Of a stretch of DNA of 64,000 nt, positions 17,712 to 26,226 are shown one piece after another (position 1 is the first letter of the stretch; every line of letters starts with the position of its first letter). Made by a program: the position numbers and the translations under genes. Below the pieces are notes generated by a model, which was not told the DNA's origin, ran no database searches, and saw only the letters and a program-made list of their open reading frames with translations. The DNA comes from Enterococcus timonensis (GTDB taxonomy: Bacteria > Bacillota > Bacilli > Lactobacillales > Enterococcaceae): NCBI RefSeq assembly GCF_900104595.1, contig NZ_FNVY01000004.1:496001-560000 (forward strand), in the 5' to 3' direction.

Positions 17712-19206
17712 GGCTCAATGTCAAATCGGACTGATAGGATTATTTAAAACAGTTAAGGCAGAATTTATTTTCTGCTTTGGCTGTTTTTTTATTTAATAGA
17801 AATAAGGTTGTTGGTTAAGAAGATTCGAGCGCGCATGTTGGAGAAATTTCGATACCCGTAAGCGACTCTTTTGAGGACTTTTATATGGGTGTGGATATTT
17901 TCTAGTTTTGCATTGGAATAGGATTTTTCTAAAGACAGGCGAATGCCTGCTTCGTGTTTACGGAAAGTACGTTTTAATATTTGGAGTTCGGCGGGAATTT
18001 CTTCAGGCATCTCATTTAAAAGACGATAAAATTCGCCGCCATCCTTATGATTGAAGGCGTAAATCAAATCTTGGTAGTAGTTGTAGCCCAGGGAAAGATC
18101 CTCAGAAATGGTTAAAAGTCGGTCCACGATTTCGGTTTGTGTTAAGTAGCTCCAACTAAAATTCGCTCTTTTTTTAAATGTTTGAAAATCTAATTTATCG
18201 TGACTCATTAAAAGAAGACGATTGAGCTTTTTTAATTGCCGGTATTGTTTGGCCTGTGAGGGATCGTTTTGATTGAGGCTTTTCATTACTCTGACCCGCA
18301 GGTTATCAAAGCAACGGTTCATGTGCTGGACAATATGAAATCGGTCAATGATAAGCTTAGCGTTAGGGAAACAAATTTTAACAACTTTTAGATACGGGGC
18401 ATTCATATCCGACACCACGTAACGAACACTGTGCCGGGCCTGGCGATCGAAGCTCATAAAATAGTCCACAAGGTCATTCTTTCTGCGGCTAGGAAGAATA
18501 TCAAACAGTTTGCCCGTATCACCATCCATACAAGAAAAAGCAAATTTTCCTTTGTCAGTGGTTAAAGAACGAAATTCATCAAATAGTAAACATTTGGGCA
18601 ACCAATTCTTTTTAATGTTGATTTCCTGACCTAATAAGTCGATTGATTTTTGTAAAGTAGAACTAGAAACGAAACAATGTTTGGCAATATTTTTAGCCGT
18701 ATTTTTTTCAGTGAGCTCCTCAAATGCCTTGTAAAATACTTGTTTAGCAATAAAGCAAAAGCGATCCACTAGGTACGTTTTGGCGGTAAAATAACTATGG
18801 CAGTTGCGGCAGAGATATCTTTGTTTCTTGAGATTGAGATAAGTCCTCTGGTTGCCCGCAGAATTTAAAAGGATTCGAGACTGTTTTCCGCCATTTTTAA
18901 CAATCGTTTTTTCATCTGCCTGACCACACTCAGGACAGCGTGAAACTTGATTCGTTAAGGAAGCATAGACGACGAGATGCCCACCTTTTTTGTCCCTTTC
19001 TTCCTCAACACTATGAATTTCAATATTTGAGTCTTTTATTCTAAGCAATTTTTTGATATCATTGAATTCGAACATACAAATTTTCCTCCCCAGAATGTGA
19101 TGATGGTGATTCTATTCTAACGGAAAATTTGTATGTTTTCTTGTTTTTTTATACAAATAGGGACCGACAGAATTTTTATTCTATCAGTCCAATAAATTAT
19201 AGAGCC
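17712..19206 (-). mobile_element. Complete ISL3-family insertion sequence
   Basis: About 1,495 bp, bounded by inverted ends that both start GGCTC. They share an identical inner GGACTGATAG block at the same offset: left from 17712, right from 19206 read inward. The eight bases on either side are identical (TTTTTTAT at 17704-17711 and 19207-19214), the 8-bp target duplication expected for ISL3. It carries one intact transposase gene. The exact duplication suggests a recent insertion. Confidence 0.92.
17789..19075 (-). CDS. ISL3-family transposase
   Basis: A 428-residue transposase of the DDE_Tnp_ISL3 family. An N-terminal zinc-finger region has CPECGQ (about 46) and CRNCHSYF (about 92). A helix-turn-helix region follows, then the catalytic core, whose Asp residues fit YVVSDMNAPYLK and LIIDRFHIVQHMN. 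The C-terminal YSNAKLENIHTHIKVLKR contains the Glu of the triad. Full length, no frameshift. The frame stops close to the left IS end. Confidence 0.92.
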   Translation of the reverse strand: MFEFNDIKKLLRIKDSNIEIHSVEEERDKKGGHLVVYASLTNQVSRCPECGQADEKTIVKNGGKQSRILLNSAGNQRTYLNLKKQRYLCRNCHSYFTAKTYLVDRFCFIAKQVFYKAFEELTEKNTAKNIAKHCFVSSSTLQKSIDLLGQEINIKKNWLPKCLLFDEFRSLTTDKGKFAFSCMDGDTGKLFDILPSRRKNDLVDYFMSFDRQARHSVRYVVSDMNAPYLKVVKICFPNAKLIIDRFHIVQHMNRCFDNLRVRVMKSLNQNDPSQAKQYRQLKKLNRLLLMSHDKLDFQTFKKRANFSWSYLTQTEIVDRLLTISEDLSLGYNYYQDLIYAFNHKDGGEFYRLLNEMPEEIPAELQILKRTFRKHEAGIRLSLEKSYSNAKLENIHTHIKVLKRVAYGYRNFSNMRARIFLTNNLISIK

Positions 19207-19214
19207 TTTTTTAT

Positions 19215-19490
19215 TTGGTCAAGTGATTATCAAAGATTCGTTTTGTTATGGAAAAGATTATTTTTAAAGTACCAAGTCAAGAGCAGTAAACTATAGGTGC
19301 ATAAAATAATTGTTAAGGTATAATCAATGAGTCATCCTTAGTTTAGAGCTTTGAAAAACTTAAAATATTCCATCTTGATTTAATTTGGATTAATTTTTGT
19401 TAAAAAACAACAAAAAAATGAAGCATCCTAACACTCCCCAAACTTTAAAAGTTTATCCAATATAATCATCTGATAAAATTTGCAACATCG
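19215..19490. other. Gene-free AT-rich spacer between the IS and the repeat array
   Basis: No coding frame, RNA gene or clear terminator was recognised here. The last part (about 19475-19495, ATTTGCAACATCGCTG) looks like the decayed right arm of a further 75-bp palindrome of the array that follows. Confidence 0.5.
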
Positions 19491-19985
19491 CTGTTCGTTT
19501 TTTTTATAACCTTGATTTAACGGTATAAAAAAAGCAGCGACTAGGCAAATAGATAAAATTTCCGGTGAATTAATGATTCATCCTCAATTTCCCTAATTTG
19601 CTACATCGCTACTCGCTTTTTTTATAACCTTGATTGACGGTATAAAAAAAGCAACTCCTATGAAAAAAGAAAAAATGTTTTCTGAGGCGTTGCCTCATAC
19701 ACCATTTTCCTATTTTTCTACGGAGCTACTCGCTTTTTTTATAGCCTTGATTGACGGTATAAAAAAGCAGCGATTAGGCAAATAGATAAAATTTCCGGTG
19801 AATTTATGATTCATCCTCAATTTTCCTAATTTGCTACATCGCTACTCGCTTTTTTTATAACCTTGATTGACGGTATAAAAAAAGCAGCTCCTATGAAAAA
19901 AGAAAAAATGTTTTCTGAGGCGTTGCCTCATACACCATTTTCCTATTTTTCTACATCGCTACTCGCTTTTTTTATAACCTTGATT
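19491..19985. repeat. Array of alternating 75-bp imperfect palindromes with hairpin connectors
   Basis: Four 75-bp units alternate as two types: B at 19536-19610 and 19769-19843, C at 19653-19727 and 19886-19960. Type B has arms AGCGA and GCAAAT against ATTTGC and TCGCT. Type C has AGCTCC/GGAGCT-like arms and an inner TGAGGC-GTT-GCCTCA hairpin. The units are joined by 41-42-bp connectors (19611-19652, 19728-19768, 19844-19885). The connectors are themselves hairpins: GCTTTTTTTATA and TATAAAAAAAGC around a short loop. The repeat period is 116-118 bp. Each 75-bp hairpin is flanked by T7 on either strand, so units look like bidirectional terminators. The two C cores are identical, and the B cores differ at a few bases. 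Confidence 0.9.
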
Positions 19986-20225
19986 TTAAACGCGTTCTAG
20001 TTTTTTGTAGTTAATGACGACAACGCCATTTGTTTGGAAGACAAACTTTTCATTTTCGGGCTTTTGATCAATTTCCACGACGGCGGAATTGGTCAATTGC
20101 TTGGTTACAGTGCCTGTGAGGTGACGGCCATTAATGACGAATGATACTTTGGCATCTTTGACAAAATTCTCGCCGAAATCAGAAGGTTCCGGGCGATGAT
20201 TGTAACTGTTATTAAATCCTACCAT
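19986..20225 (-). CDS. DUF2187-like small protein
   Basis: A 79-residue protein. Residues 25-79 match the KOW/SH3-like pattern of the DUF2187 family as I recall it (KVSFVINGRHLTGTVTKQL, SAVVEID, VVINYKKLE). Function is unknown, and small single-barrel proteins of this kind may bind nucleic acid. The ribosome site AAAGGGTGG precedes the ATG. A sigma-A promoter lies at TTACAA / TATAAT (minus strand, 20273-20278 and 20250-20255, 17 bp apart). The stop codon directly abuts the half-hairpin that ends the repeat array, so its transcript would run into that array. Confidence 0.7.
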   Translation of the reverse strand: MVGFNNSYNHRPEPSDFGENFVKDAKVSFVINGRHLTGTVTKQLTNSAVVEIDQKPENEKFVFQTNGVVVINYKKLERV

Positions 20226-20249
20226 CTAAAAAACCACCCTTTCTTAGTC

Positions 20250-20278
20250 ATTATAACATAGATTAGTCAAACTTGTAA
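20250..20278 (-). promoter_or_regulatory. Promoter of the DUF2187-like gene
   Basis: On the minus strand TTACAA (20273-20278) and TATAAT (20250-20255) are 17 bp apart, upstream of the ribosome site. Confidence 0.65.
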
Positions 20279-20408
20279 GGAAGAGGTCATAAAAAAAACG
20301 AGTGTTTTAGATTGAGTAAATATAAATGATAAAAAAACTTGTTTTACTTTGTGAAAAAAACTTTTTTGTCCGTAATTTGTTCATGTTAATTTACTTTTTA
20401 ATATTTTA

Positions 20409-20451
20409 TACAAAAAAAGAACCTCACTAAATGTTGATTTAGCAAGGTTTC
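20409..20451 (-). terminator. Terminator downstream of tRNA-Thr(CGT)
   Basis: Read on the minus strand: a hairpin with ACCTTGCTAAAT and ATTTAGTGAGGT arms (two mismatches), followed by TTCTTTTTTTG. It lies just behind the tRNA gene. Confidence 0.75.
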
Positions 20452-20484
20452 TATTTAAAAAAAATTATTTTATTTTATCTTTTA

Positions 20485-20557
20485 TGCCAGCTGCAGGATT
20501 CGAACCTGTGACCCCCGCGTTACGAGTGCGATGCTCTACCGACTGAGCTAAGCTGGC
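20485..20557 (-). tRNA. tRNA-Thr (anticodon CGT)
   Basis: 73 nt without encoded CCA, discriminator A. The acceptor stem GCCAGCT pairs with AGCTGGC. The D-arm is GCTCAGTCGGTAGAGC and the T-loop is TTCGAAT. The anticodon loop CTCGTAA gives CGT, reading ACG (Thr). An A-C mismatch closes the anticodon stem and another lies at the base of the T-stem. A dedicated terminator follows. Confidence 0.9.
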
Positions 20558-20641
20558 TCAACTTTTTTATTATAGCGAAGACTAGAAATTTTGTAAAGAC
20601 CTAGCAGAAAAAAATTTAAGGTTAAATTTCTCTAAGGGGAC

Positions 20642-20670
20642 TTTCCATTTTCGTCCTAGGGCTCTATAAT
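20642..20670 (+). promoter_or_regulatory. Promoter of the rodA operon
   Basis: TTTCCA (20642-20647) and perfect TATAAT (20665-20670) with 17-bp spacing, 33 bp before the rodA start. Confidence 0.7.
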
Positions 20671-20702
20671 AGGGTAAGACTTTTTACGGAAAAGGGGTCA
20701 AT

Positions 20703-21887
20703 ATGGACACAACGAAAAAAAATAATTTAGACAATCGAATTGATTATGGAATCATTTTGCCAGTTTTTATGCTGGCGGTTATTGGGCTATTGTCATTATA
20801 TGTGGCGCTCGCTCAAGATGTGCGGCAGCCAGATATTATGGGCGATGTGCTAAAGCAAGGATTATGGTACATTCTTGGTGGCGTGGCGATTATCATTTTA
20901 ATGCAATTTTCCAGCAAAATTTTATGGCGCTTGACGCCGATTTTTTATGCTCTTGGTTTAGGACTTATGGTCGCTTTATTACAATTTTACGATCCAAACT
21001 TAGCCGCATTAACAGGTTCAAAGAACTGGTTTGTCCTTGGACCGTTATCTTTTCAACCAGCTGAGTTAATGAAAATTGCTTATATTTTGATGATGGCCTT
21101 TGTAGTGACGCGCCACAATTTACATCACAAGCCCCGCAGTGTGCGGAGCGATTTTTTATTGTTAGGAAAAATGATTTTAGTTTCTGCGCCAGTCATTGGA
21201 CTTGTTTTAATGCAAAAAGATTTCGGGACGATGTTAGTTTTCTTGGCGATTTTTGCCGGCGTCTTTTTAATGTCGGGAATTACTTGGAAAATCGAATTGC
21301 CATTAATTGTTTTTGTCGTAGTCGTTGCCGCTGGGACAATTTATTTAGTAACGACAGATTCTGGGCGGGAATTGCTTTACAAAGTTGGATTCCATTCGTA
21401 TCAGTTTGATCGGATTGACTCTTGGCTTGATCCATTTCATGATACGACCGGGAAAAGTTACCAACCGGCTCAAGCGCTGATGGCGATTGGATCTGGCGGG
21501 ATTTTTGGTAAAGGATTTAATGTCAGTGAAGTTTACGTGCCAGTTCGAGAAAGTGATATGATTTTTTCGGTCATTGGCGAAAACTTTGGTTTTGTCGGCG
21601 GAACAGTCGTGATTTTGCTTTATTTTTATTTGATTTATCGGATGGTGCTCGTTTGTTTTGCTACGAATAATGAATTTTACGCCTACATTTCAACGGGAAT
21701 CATTATGATGATTTTATTTCACGTCTTTGAAAACATCGGCGCAAATATTGGCCTCTTGCCGTTAACTGGGATTCCACTTCCTTTTATTTCTCAAGGGGGA
21801 TCGGCTTTATTAAGTAATTTAATTGGCGTCGGGCTCTTGCTGTCGATGCGATTTCAAGCAGAAAAAGATACGGGGGTGCTTCATTGA
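20703..21887 (+). CDS. rodA: RodA/FtsW family peptidoglycan glycosyltransferase, probably RodA
   Basis: A 394-residue SEDS-family membrane protein with about ten transmembrane helices. SEDS proteins polymerise lipid II into glycan strands together with a class B PBP. RodA serves the elongasome and FtsW the divisome. The SEDS signatures are present: SKNWFVLGPLSFQPAELMKI (about 99-118), GFVGGT and the late GIPLPFISQGGSALL (about 359-373). The compact C-terminus and TGSKNW segment suggest RodA over FtsW, but this is a family-level judgement. The start follows AAAGGGG. The 3' end overlaps the next gene by 4 bp (ATGA). Confidence 0.85.
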   Translation: MDTTKKNNLDNRIDYGIILPVFMLAVIGLLSLYVALAQDVRQPDIMGDVLKQGLWYILGGVAIIILMQFSSKILWRLTPIFYALGLGLMVALLQFYDPNLAALTGSKNWFVLGPLSFQPAELMKIAYILMMAFVVTRHNLHHKPRSVRSDFLLLGKMILVSAPVIGLVLMQKDFGTMLVFLAIFAGVFLMSGITWKIELPLIVFVVVVAAGTIYLVTTDSGRELLYKVGFHSYQFDRIDSWLDPFHDTTGKSYQPAQALMAIGSGGIFGKGFNVSEVYVPVRESDMIFSVIGENFGFVGGTVVILLYFYLIYRMVLVCFATNNEFYAYISTGIIMMILFHVFENIGANIGLLPLTGIPLPFISQGGSALLSNLIGVGLLLSMRFQAEKDTGVLH

Positions 21888-22243
21888 TGCTGACATTTTT
21901 TTGGTATGAAAAATGTTCCACTTGTCAAAAGGCGAAAGCTTGGTTAGATGAAAATAATATTTCTTATGAATTAAAAGATTTGATGACACAAACTCCAAGT
22001 GCTGAAAATTTCCAACAATATTTAACCGAAAGCAAATTACCAACTCGGCGATTTTTCAACACGTCAGGAGCTTTATATCGAAAAAAAAATTTAAAAACAC
22101 AAGTGGAAGATTTCTCGATTCAGCAAGCAGCTGAACTTTTAGCTAGTGACGGTTATTTAGTGCGGCGACCACTTTTGATTTTAGACGGGCATTTTTTTGC
22201 CAATGGTTTTGTTGAAGAAAAATATGAGGAGTTAAAAAAATGA
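21884..22243 (+). CDS. Spx/ArsC-family thioredoxin-fold protein (YusI-like)
   Basis: A 119-residue single thioredoxin-fold protein of the ArsC/Spx superfamily with CxxC near the N-terminus (WYEKCSTCQKAK) and a cis-Pro-region RRPLLILDG. It lacks the C-terminal features of Spx and the extra ArsC arginines cannot be confirmed. A role as thiol oxidoreductase or arsenate reductase is therefore unproven. It overlaps rodA and the gcvH-like gene by 4 bp each. The pair yusI-gcvH also occurs in B. subtilis, which supports the assignment. Confidence 0.75.
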   Translation: MMLTFFWYEKCSTCQKAKAWLDENNISYELKDLMTQTPSAENFQQYLTESKLPTRRFFNTSGALYRKKNLKTQVEDFSIQQAAELLASDGYLVRRPLLILDGHFFANGFVEEKYEELKK

Positions 22244-22551
22244 AAACAACTGCTGATGGTTTATTATTTATCCAAACGCTCGATAACAAAGTGCGGATTG
22301 GTTTAACCGCGCAAGCCCAAGAAGATTTAGGGAAAGTCACTTTTGTAAATTTGCCAAAAATTGGCGCGGAATTTAAAAAAGGGGATTCATTGGTCGAAGT
22401 GGAAGCTGAAAAAGCAGTCAATGAATTTGTCGCACCGATTGCCGGCACAATTACCGCTGTTCACCAAGAAGCTAGCGATCAACCTGAGCTGTTAGATAAT
22501 CCTGAAGCGTTCAGTGCCTGGCTTGTAGAAATGATTCCAGCCGCCCAATAA
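22240..22551 (+). CDS. GcvH-like lipoyl-carrier protein
   Basis: A 103-residue biotinyl/lipoyl-domain protein, shorter than canonical GcvH (about 125-130). The lipoylation lysine lies in VEVEAEKAVNEFVAPIAG (about residue 58), and the fold-typical GTITAVHQEA follows. No other glycine-cleavage genes are nearby. Such stand-alone GcvH-like proteins in Firmicutes act mainly as the lipoate relay for other dehydrogenases. That role is inferred. It ends the rodA-yusI-gcvH transcription unit. Confidence 0.82.
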   Translation: MKTTADGLLFIQTLDNKVRIGLTAQAQEDLGKVTFVNLPKIGAEFKKGDSLVEVEAEKAVNEFVAPIAGTITAVHQEASDQPELLDNPEAFSAWLVEMIPAAQ

Positions 22552-22615
22552 TTTATAAAGAAATGAAGATCGGCCAGCTGTGAAAATAATTTTCAAAAAA
22601 TTTTTTTAAAAAGTG

Positions 22616-22644
22616 TTGACAGAATTTAAAAGAGTTGGTATGAT
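22616..22644 (+). promoter_or_regulatory. Promoter of the metNIQ operon
   Basis: TTGACA (22616-22621), 17-bp spacer, TATGAT (22639-22644). Near consensus and followed by the T-box leader. Confidence 0.85.
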
Positions 22645-22654
22645 TCATTCAGTT

Positions 22655-22950
22655 CTTAAATTAAATAAAAAAAAGCTTTGAAAAGAAGAGTAAGTTTCCG
22701 GAAACTTTGTAAAGAGAGTCCCGTTTGGTGAAAAGGGATAAGGGAAAAGAAACTGAAGATGGTCTTGGAGCAGAGTAGGCAAGTGTATTCAGCTTATTCC
22801 GGTAACGCCCGATAATGCGTCACAGTATGCGGCAACAAGTACTGGGTGAGGCAAAACTTGCAAAAGTTTTGTAAAAAAAGGTGGTAACACGAAGCTAAAT
22901 TCGTCCTTTCTTTATCTATATTTATAGATAAGGAGAGGGCGATTTTTTTT
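22655..22950 (+). promoter_or_regulatory. T-box riboswitch, predicted methionine-specific, with terminator
   Basis: A roughly 300-nt leader. Stem I elements are visible (AGAGAGT, GGTGAAAAGGG). A specifier segment CTGAAGATGGTC places AUG (22759-22761) as specifier codon. The T-box core AGGTGGTAACACG begins at 22880 and precedes the TTCGTCCTTT antiterminator arm. The terminator stem 22901-22942 (TCGTCCTTTCTTTATCTATA with the complementary arm) ends in eight T. Uncharged tRNA-Met should stabilise the antiterminator and switch on metNIQ. The core departs from the usual GGTGGTACCGCG but keeps the pairing logic. Confidence 0.88.
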
Positions 22951-22968
22951 ATGGAGAAAGGGGTAATT

Positions 22969-24000
22969 ATGTCAATCATTCAATTAAAAGGCGTGGAAAA
23001 AACATTCCACGATAAGACCGAAGAAGTATTTGCCGTTCAAGAAGTTGATTTAACTGTTGAAGCTGGTGATATTTACGGTATTGTTGGTTATTCTGGTGCC
23101 GGCAAATCTACTTTGGTTCGTTTACTCAATGGACTGGAGCAGCCGACCAAAGGCATTGTTAAAGTTCACGATCAAGATATTACGCAATTATCAACAAAAG
23201 ATTTACGCAATTTTCGTCGGAAAATCGGGATGATTTTTCAACATTTTAATTTATTATGGTCAAAAACAGTTTTAGAAAATATTCAATTGCCACTAAAAAT
23301 TGCCGGTGTACCAAAAGCTCAACGTAAAGAACGGGCGGAAGAATTATTAGCCCTCGTTGGTTTAACCGGTCGCGGCGATCATTATCCAGCTCAGTTATCC
23401 GGCGGCCAAAAGCAAAGAGTCGGAATTGCTAGAGCACTTGCTAATCGGCCAGAAATTTTACTTTGTGACGAGGCAACTAGTGCCTTAGATCCACAAACGA
23501 CCGATGAAGTTTTGGATTTACTGATGGACATTAACAAAAAGCTTGGCTTAACGATTGTTTTAATTACTCACGAAATGCACGTCATTCGCAAAATTTGTAA
23601 TAAAGTCGCGGTGATGGAAAAAGGGCGCATCGTTGAACGTGGCGATACATTGGAAATTTTCCGTAATCCCCAACAAGAAGTGACGAAACGATTTGTTAAA
23701 AAAGAAACGGCTGAAGATGATACTGAACAAATTCTGCAAGCTTTTCGCAATGAAAATCCTGATGGGCTAATTGTTAATCTTCATTTTACAAAAGATTCCG
23801 CCAATGAGCCGGTGATTTCTCAAGCCATTCGAAAATATCCGATTGATATTAGCGTCATTCACGGCGGGATTCAAAAAACAATTGATGGTCGCTTCGGTAA
23901 TTTGACCGTCATGATTTCAGGAAATGAATTGCACCAACAACAAGCGCTAGTTTTTTTCAAAGGGCAAGGCGTGGAAGTGGAGGTGTTGAAAGGTGAATGA
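22969..24000 (+). CDS. metN: Methionine ABC transporter ATP-binding protein
   Basis: A 343-residue ATPase of the methionine/methionine-sulfoxide uptake family. Walker A is GYSGAGKST (about 40), signature LSGGQKQR (about 142), Walker B ILLCDEATSALD (about 160). The C-terminal NIL/ACT-like domain (about 265-343), which senses methionine for trans-inhibition, is present. A more upstream ATG (22951) lies directly on the terminator T-tract. The ATG at 22969 has AGAAAGGGG at proper spacing. It is controlled by the T-box upstream and overlaps metI by 8 bp. Confidence 0.94.
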   Translation: MSIIQLKGVEKTFHDKTEEVFAVQEVDLTVEAGDIYGIVGYSGAGKSTLVRLLNGLEQPTKGIVKVHDQDITQLSTKDLRNFRRKIGMIFQHFNLLWSKTVLENIQLPLKIAGVPKAQRKERAEELLALVGLTGRGDHYPAQLSGGQKQRVGIARALANRPEILLCDEATSALDPQTTDEVLDLLMDINKKLGLTIVLITHEMHVIRKICNKVAVMEKGRIVERGDTLEIFRNPQQEVTKRFVKKETAEDDTEQILQAFRNENPDGLIVNLHFTKDSANEPVISQAIRKYPIDISVIHGGIQKTIDGRFGNLTVMISGNELHQQQALVFFKGQGVEVEVLKGE

Positions 24001-24682
24001 AGAAACTTTTGTTGAAAAATATTTAAATTTTAGCGAAGTAGACTGGCCGAAAGTTTGGGAAGCCACTCGCGATACGATTACTTTAACTCTTGTCGCCACC
24101 GTGATTATTTTCGTTGTAGGATTAATTTTGGGAGTTTTGCTTTACAGTTTATCTCGCAATAAAAGTGGGTTGGGCCGAGTGGGATACGGTATAGTAACTG
24201 TTATCACTAATGTTTTACGAGCGATTCCTTTTATGATTTTACTGATTTTATTGATGCCTTTTACAAAACAAGTGATGGGTACCATGATTGGTGTCATTGC
24301 CGCTTATCCGGCCTTGATTTTATCTTCCGCCCCATTTTTTGCGCGGATGGTAGAGTTGGCTTTGCGGGAAGTGGATGGCGGCGTATTAGAAGCGGCCAAT
24401 GCGATGGGCGCGACTAAAGCACAAATTTTGTTTAAAGTATTATTGCCAGAAAGTTTGCCGGCTTTAGTTTCCGGTTTAACTGTGACGACTGTTTCCATGA
24501 TTGGTTTTACCGCCATGGCTGGGGTCATCGGCGCAGGTGGGCTAGGGCAGTTGGCTTGGAATTCAGGATTTCAAAGAAATAATTTCACTGTCATTGTCGT
24601 TGCGACAATTATTATTACCTTGTTCGTTTTCTTAGTGCAAGGATTGGGCGATTTTATCGTCAAAAAAATTGATAAACGTTAA
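23993..24682 (+). CDS. metI: Methionine ABC transporter permease
   Basis: A 229-residue permease with about five membrane helices and the BPD_transp_1 coupling loop (EAANAMGATKAQILFKVLLP, about 137-156). GTG start behind GTTGAAAG inside the end of metN, an arrangement that couples translation. It forms the membrane channel with the MetN ATPase and the MetQ binding lipoprotein. Confidence 0.94.
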   Translation: MNEETFVEKYLNFSEVDWPKVWEATRDTITLTLVATVIIFVVGLILGVLLYSLSRNKSGLGRVGYGIVTVITNVLRAIPFMILLILLMPFTKQVMGTMIGVIAAYPALILSSAPFFARMVELALREVDGGVLEAANAMGATKAQILFKVLLPESLPALVSGLTVTTVSMIGFTAMAGVIGAGGLGQLAWNSGFQRNNFTVIVVATIIITLFVFLVQGLGDFIVKKIDKR

Positions 24683-24711
24683 ATAAAAAAAAGAAAAGAA
24701 GGAATTTATTT

Positions 24712-25563
24712 ATGAAAAAGAAATTATTAACGATCGCTACTTTAGGAATTGCCGCACTTACTTTGGCTGCTTGTGGATCAAGCAATGATACTGATACAGC
24801 TTCAACTGGTTCATCAGCTTCTGGAGAATTAGAAACTTTAATCGTTGGTGCTTCACCAAGTCCTCATGCTGAAATTTTGGAACATGTCATGCCTCTTTTG
24901 GAAGAAAAAGGGATCAAGTTAGAAATTAAAGAATTTACCGATTATGTGTTACCAGATACGACCTTGGTTGCTGGCGATATTGATGCGAACTATTTTGCTC
25001 ACACACCATTTATTAATGCTTTCAATGCTGAAAACAACGATGCTTTAGGGATTGCTGGTGCCGTTCATGTGGAACCTTTAGGCGCTTATTCCAAACGCTA
25101 CGATGATATTGCCGATTTGCCAGATGGCGCGACGGTCTTAACTTCTACGAATACACCAGATTATGGCCGAATCTTAACTATTTTAATTGCTGCTGATTTA
25201 GTGACGGTAAAAGATGGCGTGGATTTGGAAACAGCAACTTTTGATGATATTGATGAAAATCCTAAAAATTTAACTTTCAAAACAGATATTGCCCCAGAAT
25301 TATTAACTTCAGCTTATGATAATGACGAAGGCGACTTGATTTTCATTAACGCCAACTTCGCTTATCAATCGGGCTTAAACCCAGTGGAAGATTCCATCTT
25401 ACTTGAAGGCGACGATTCCTTGTACGCCAACGTGATTGCCGTTCGTAAAGGGGAAGAAGAAGATTCTCGGATTGTCAAATTACTTGAAGTGCTTCATGAA
25501 AAAGAAGTTCAAGATTGGATTTTAGAAAAATGGGACGGTTCAGTAAAACCTGTCAGTGAATAA
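24712..25563 (+). CDS. metQ: Methionine-binding lipoprotein
   Basis: A 283-residue NlpA/MetQ lipoprotein. The signal peptide ends in the lipobox LAAC with Cys21 as lipidation site. A short Ser/Thr-rich linker follows, then the NlpA-type binding fold (IVGASPSPHAEILEHV, DANYFAHTPFINAF). It captures D/L-methionine outside the membrane for MetNI. Last gene of the operon, closed by a strong terminator. Confidence 0.94.
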   Translation: MKKKLLTIATLGIAALTLAACGSSNDTDTASTGSSASGELETLIVGASPSPHAEILEHVMPLLEEKGIKLEIKEFTDYVLPDTTLVAGDIDANYFAHTPFINAFNAENNDALGIAGAVHVEPLGAYSKRYDDIADLPDGATVLTSTNTPDYGRILTILIAADLVTVKDGVDLETATFDDIDENPKNLTFKTDIAPELLTSAYDNDEGDLIFINANFAYQSGLNPVEDSILLEGDDSLYANVIAVRKGEEEDSRIVKLLEVLHEKEVQDWILEKWDGSVKPVSE

Positions 25564-25572
25564 TAAATAAAA

Positions 25573-25610
25573 AAATTCTCCGCAAATTTAATTTTGCGGA
25601 GAATTTTTTT
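25573..25610. terminator. Bidirectional terminator between metQ and the flavin reductase gene
   Basis: Arms AAATTCTCCGCAAA (25573-25586) and TTTGCGGAGAATTT (25593-25606) with T and A runs outside. Confidence 0.9.
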
Positions 25611-26223
25611 ATGGACGCGGTAGATAAATCTCGTCAGCTAGCGTTGCGTAATTTGGTCCAGCTAATCGAGCGACTGGTTTTAAAGCATCCAGTTTTAAAT
25701 AATTTTTTTCAGCGTCAAATATTTCATCAGCAAAATGAAATATTTTCGCTTCTAAAATAAATAAATCAGTCACTATTTGCCCGTTGCGGTCTTTAATTTC
25801 AATATGCTGGTATAAAGTCGATTCCATTCTTACACTCGCTAGCGCAATCGCTGGCGTGGAAATTACTGTGGAATCAATGAGGGGAATATTGAGTTCAGCC
25901 GTTTCAGAAATAGTATCGGGATATTTTTTAGATGTCGCATTCATCAGAGCCAAATTTTTTTCTTCGACTAAATGAACCACCGCTTCTTTTTGCTGTAATA
26001 AATTTTTAGCACTATCTTTCATTTTCCCATCGACGCGTAAAATAGCTACCGAAAAAAGTGGGAGCTGGTTACTGACGCCAGAAAAAAAACTAAAAGGCGC
26101 AGCATTGACCAGATCGTCTTGGTTACAAGTAGTCAACCAAGCGATCGCTCGGGGAATGATTAATCCGGATAAAAATTTATAATTTTCCGCCGGACTTAAG
26201 TCTTCACAACGAAATTGATTCAT
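25609..26223 (-). CDS. Flavin reductase family protein (FMN-binding split barrel)
   Basis: A 204-residue flavin-reductase-like protein. The N-terminal region SGLIIPRAIAWLTTCNQDDL followed by NAAPFSFFSGVS is the FMN-binding signature of this family. It may reduce FMN with NAD(P)H or work as a flavoprotein in aromatic or quinone detoxification. It lies 3 bp behind the ring-cleaving dioxygenase gene with only a weak ribosome site, so translational coupling is likely. A joint role with that gene in handling quinone-like stress is inference. Confidence 0.82.
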   Translation of the reverse strand: MNQFRCEDLSPAENYKFLSGLIIPRAIAWLTTCNQDDLVNAAPFSFFSGVSNQLPLFSVAILRVDGKMKDSAKNLLQQKEAVVHLVEEKNLALMNATSKKYPDTISETAELNIPLIDSTVISTPAIALASVRMESTLYQHIEIKDRNGQIVTDLFILEAKIFHFADEIFDAEKNYLKLDALKPVARLAGPNYATLADEIYLPRP

Positions 26224-26226
26224 AGG

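Noticed and set aside
19491-19985. The repeat array as a CRISPR
   Set aside because: Both the 75-bp units and the connectors recur, so there are no unique spacers. Repeats are long AT-rich palindromes and no cas genes are near.
22555-22615. Terminator behind the gcvH-like gene
   Set aside because: AT-rich runs are present (AAATAATTTTC, T7), but no convincing GC-bearing stem.
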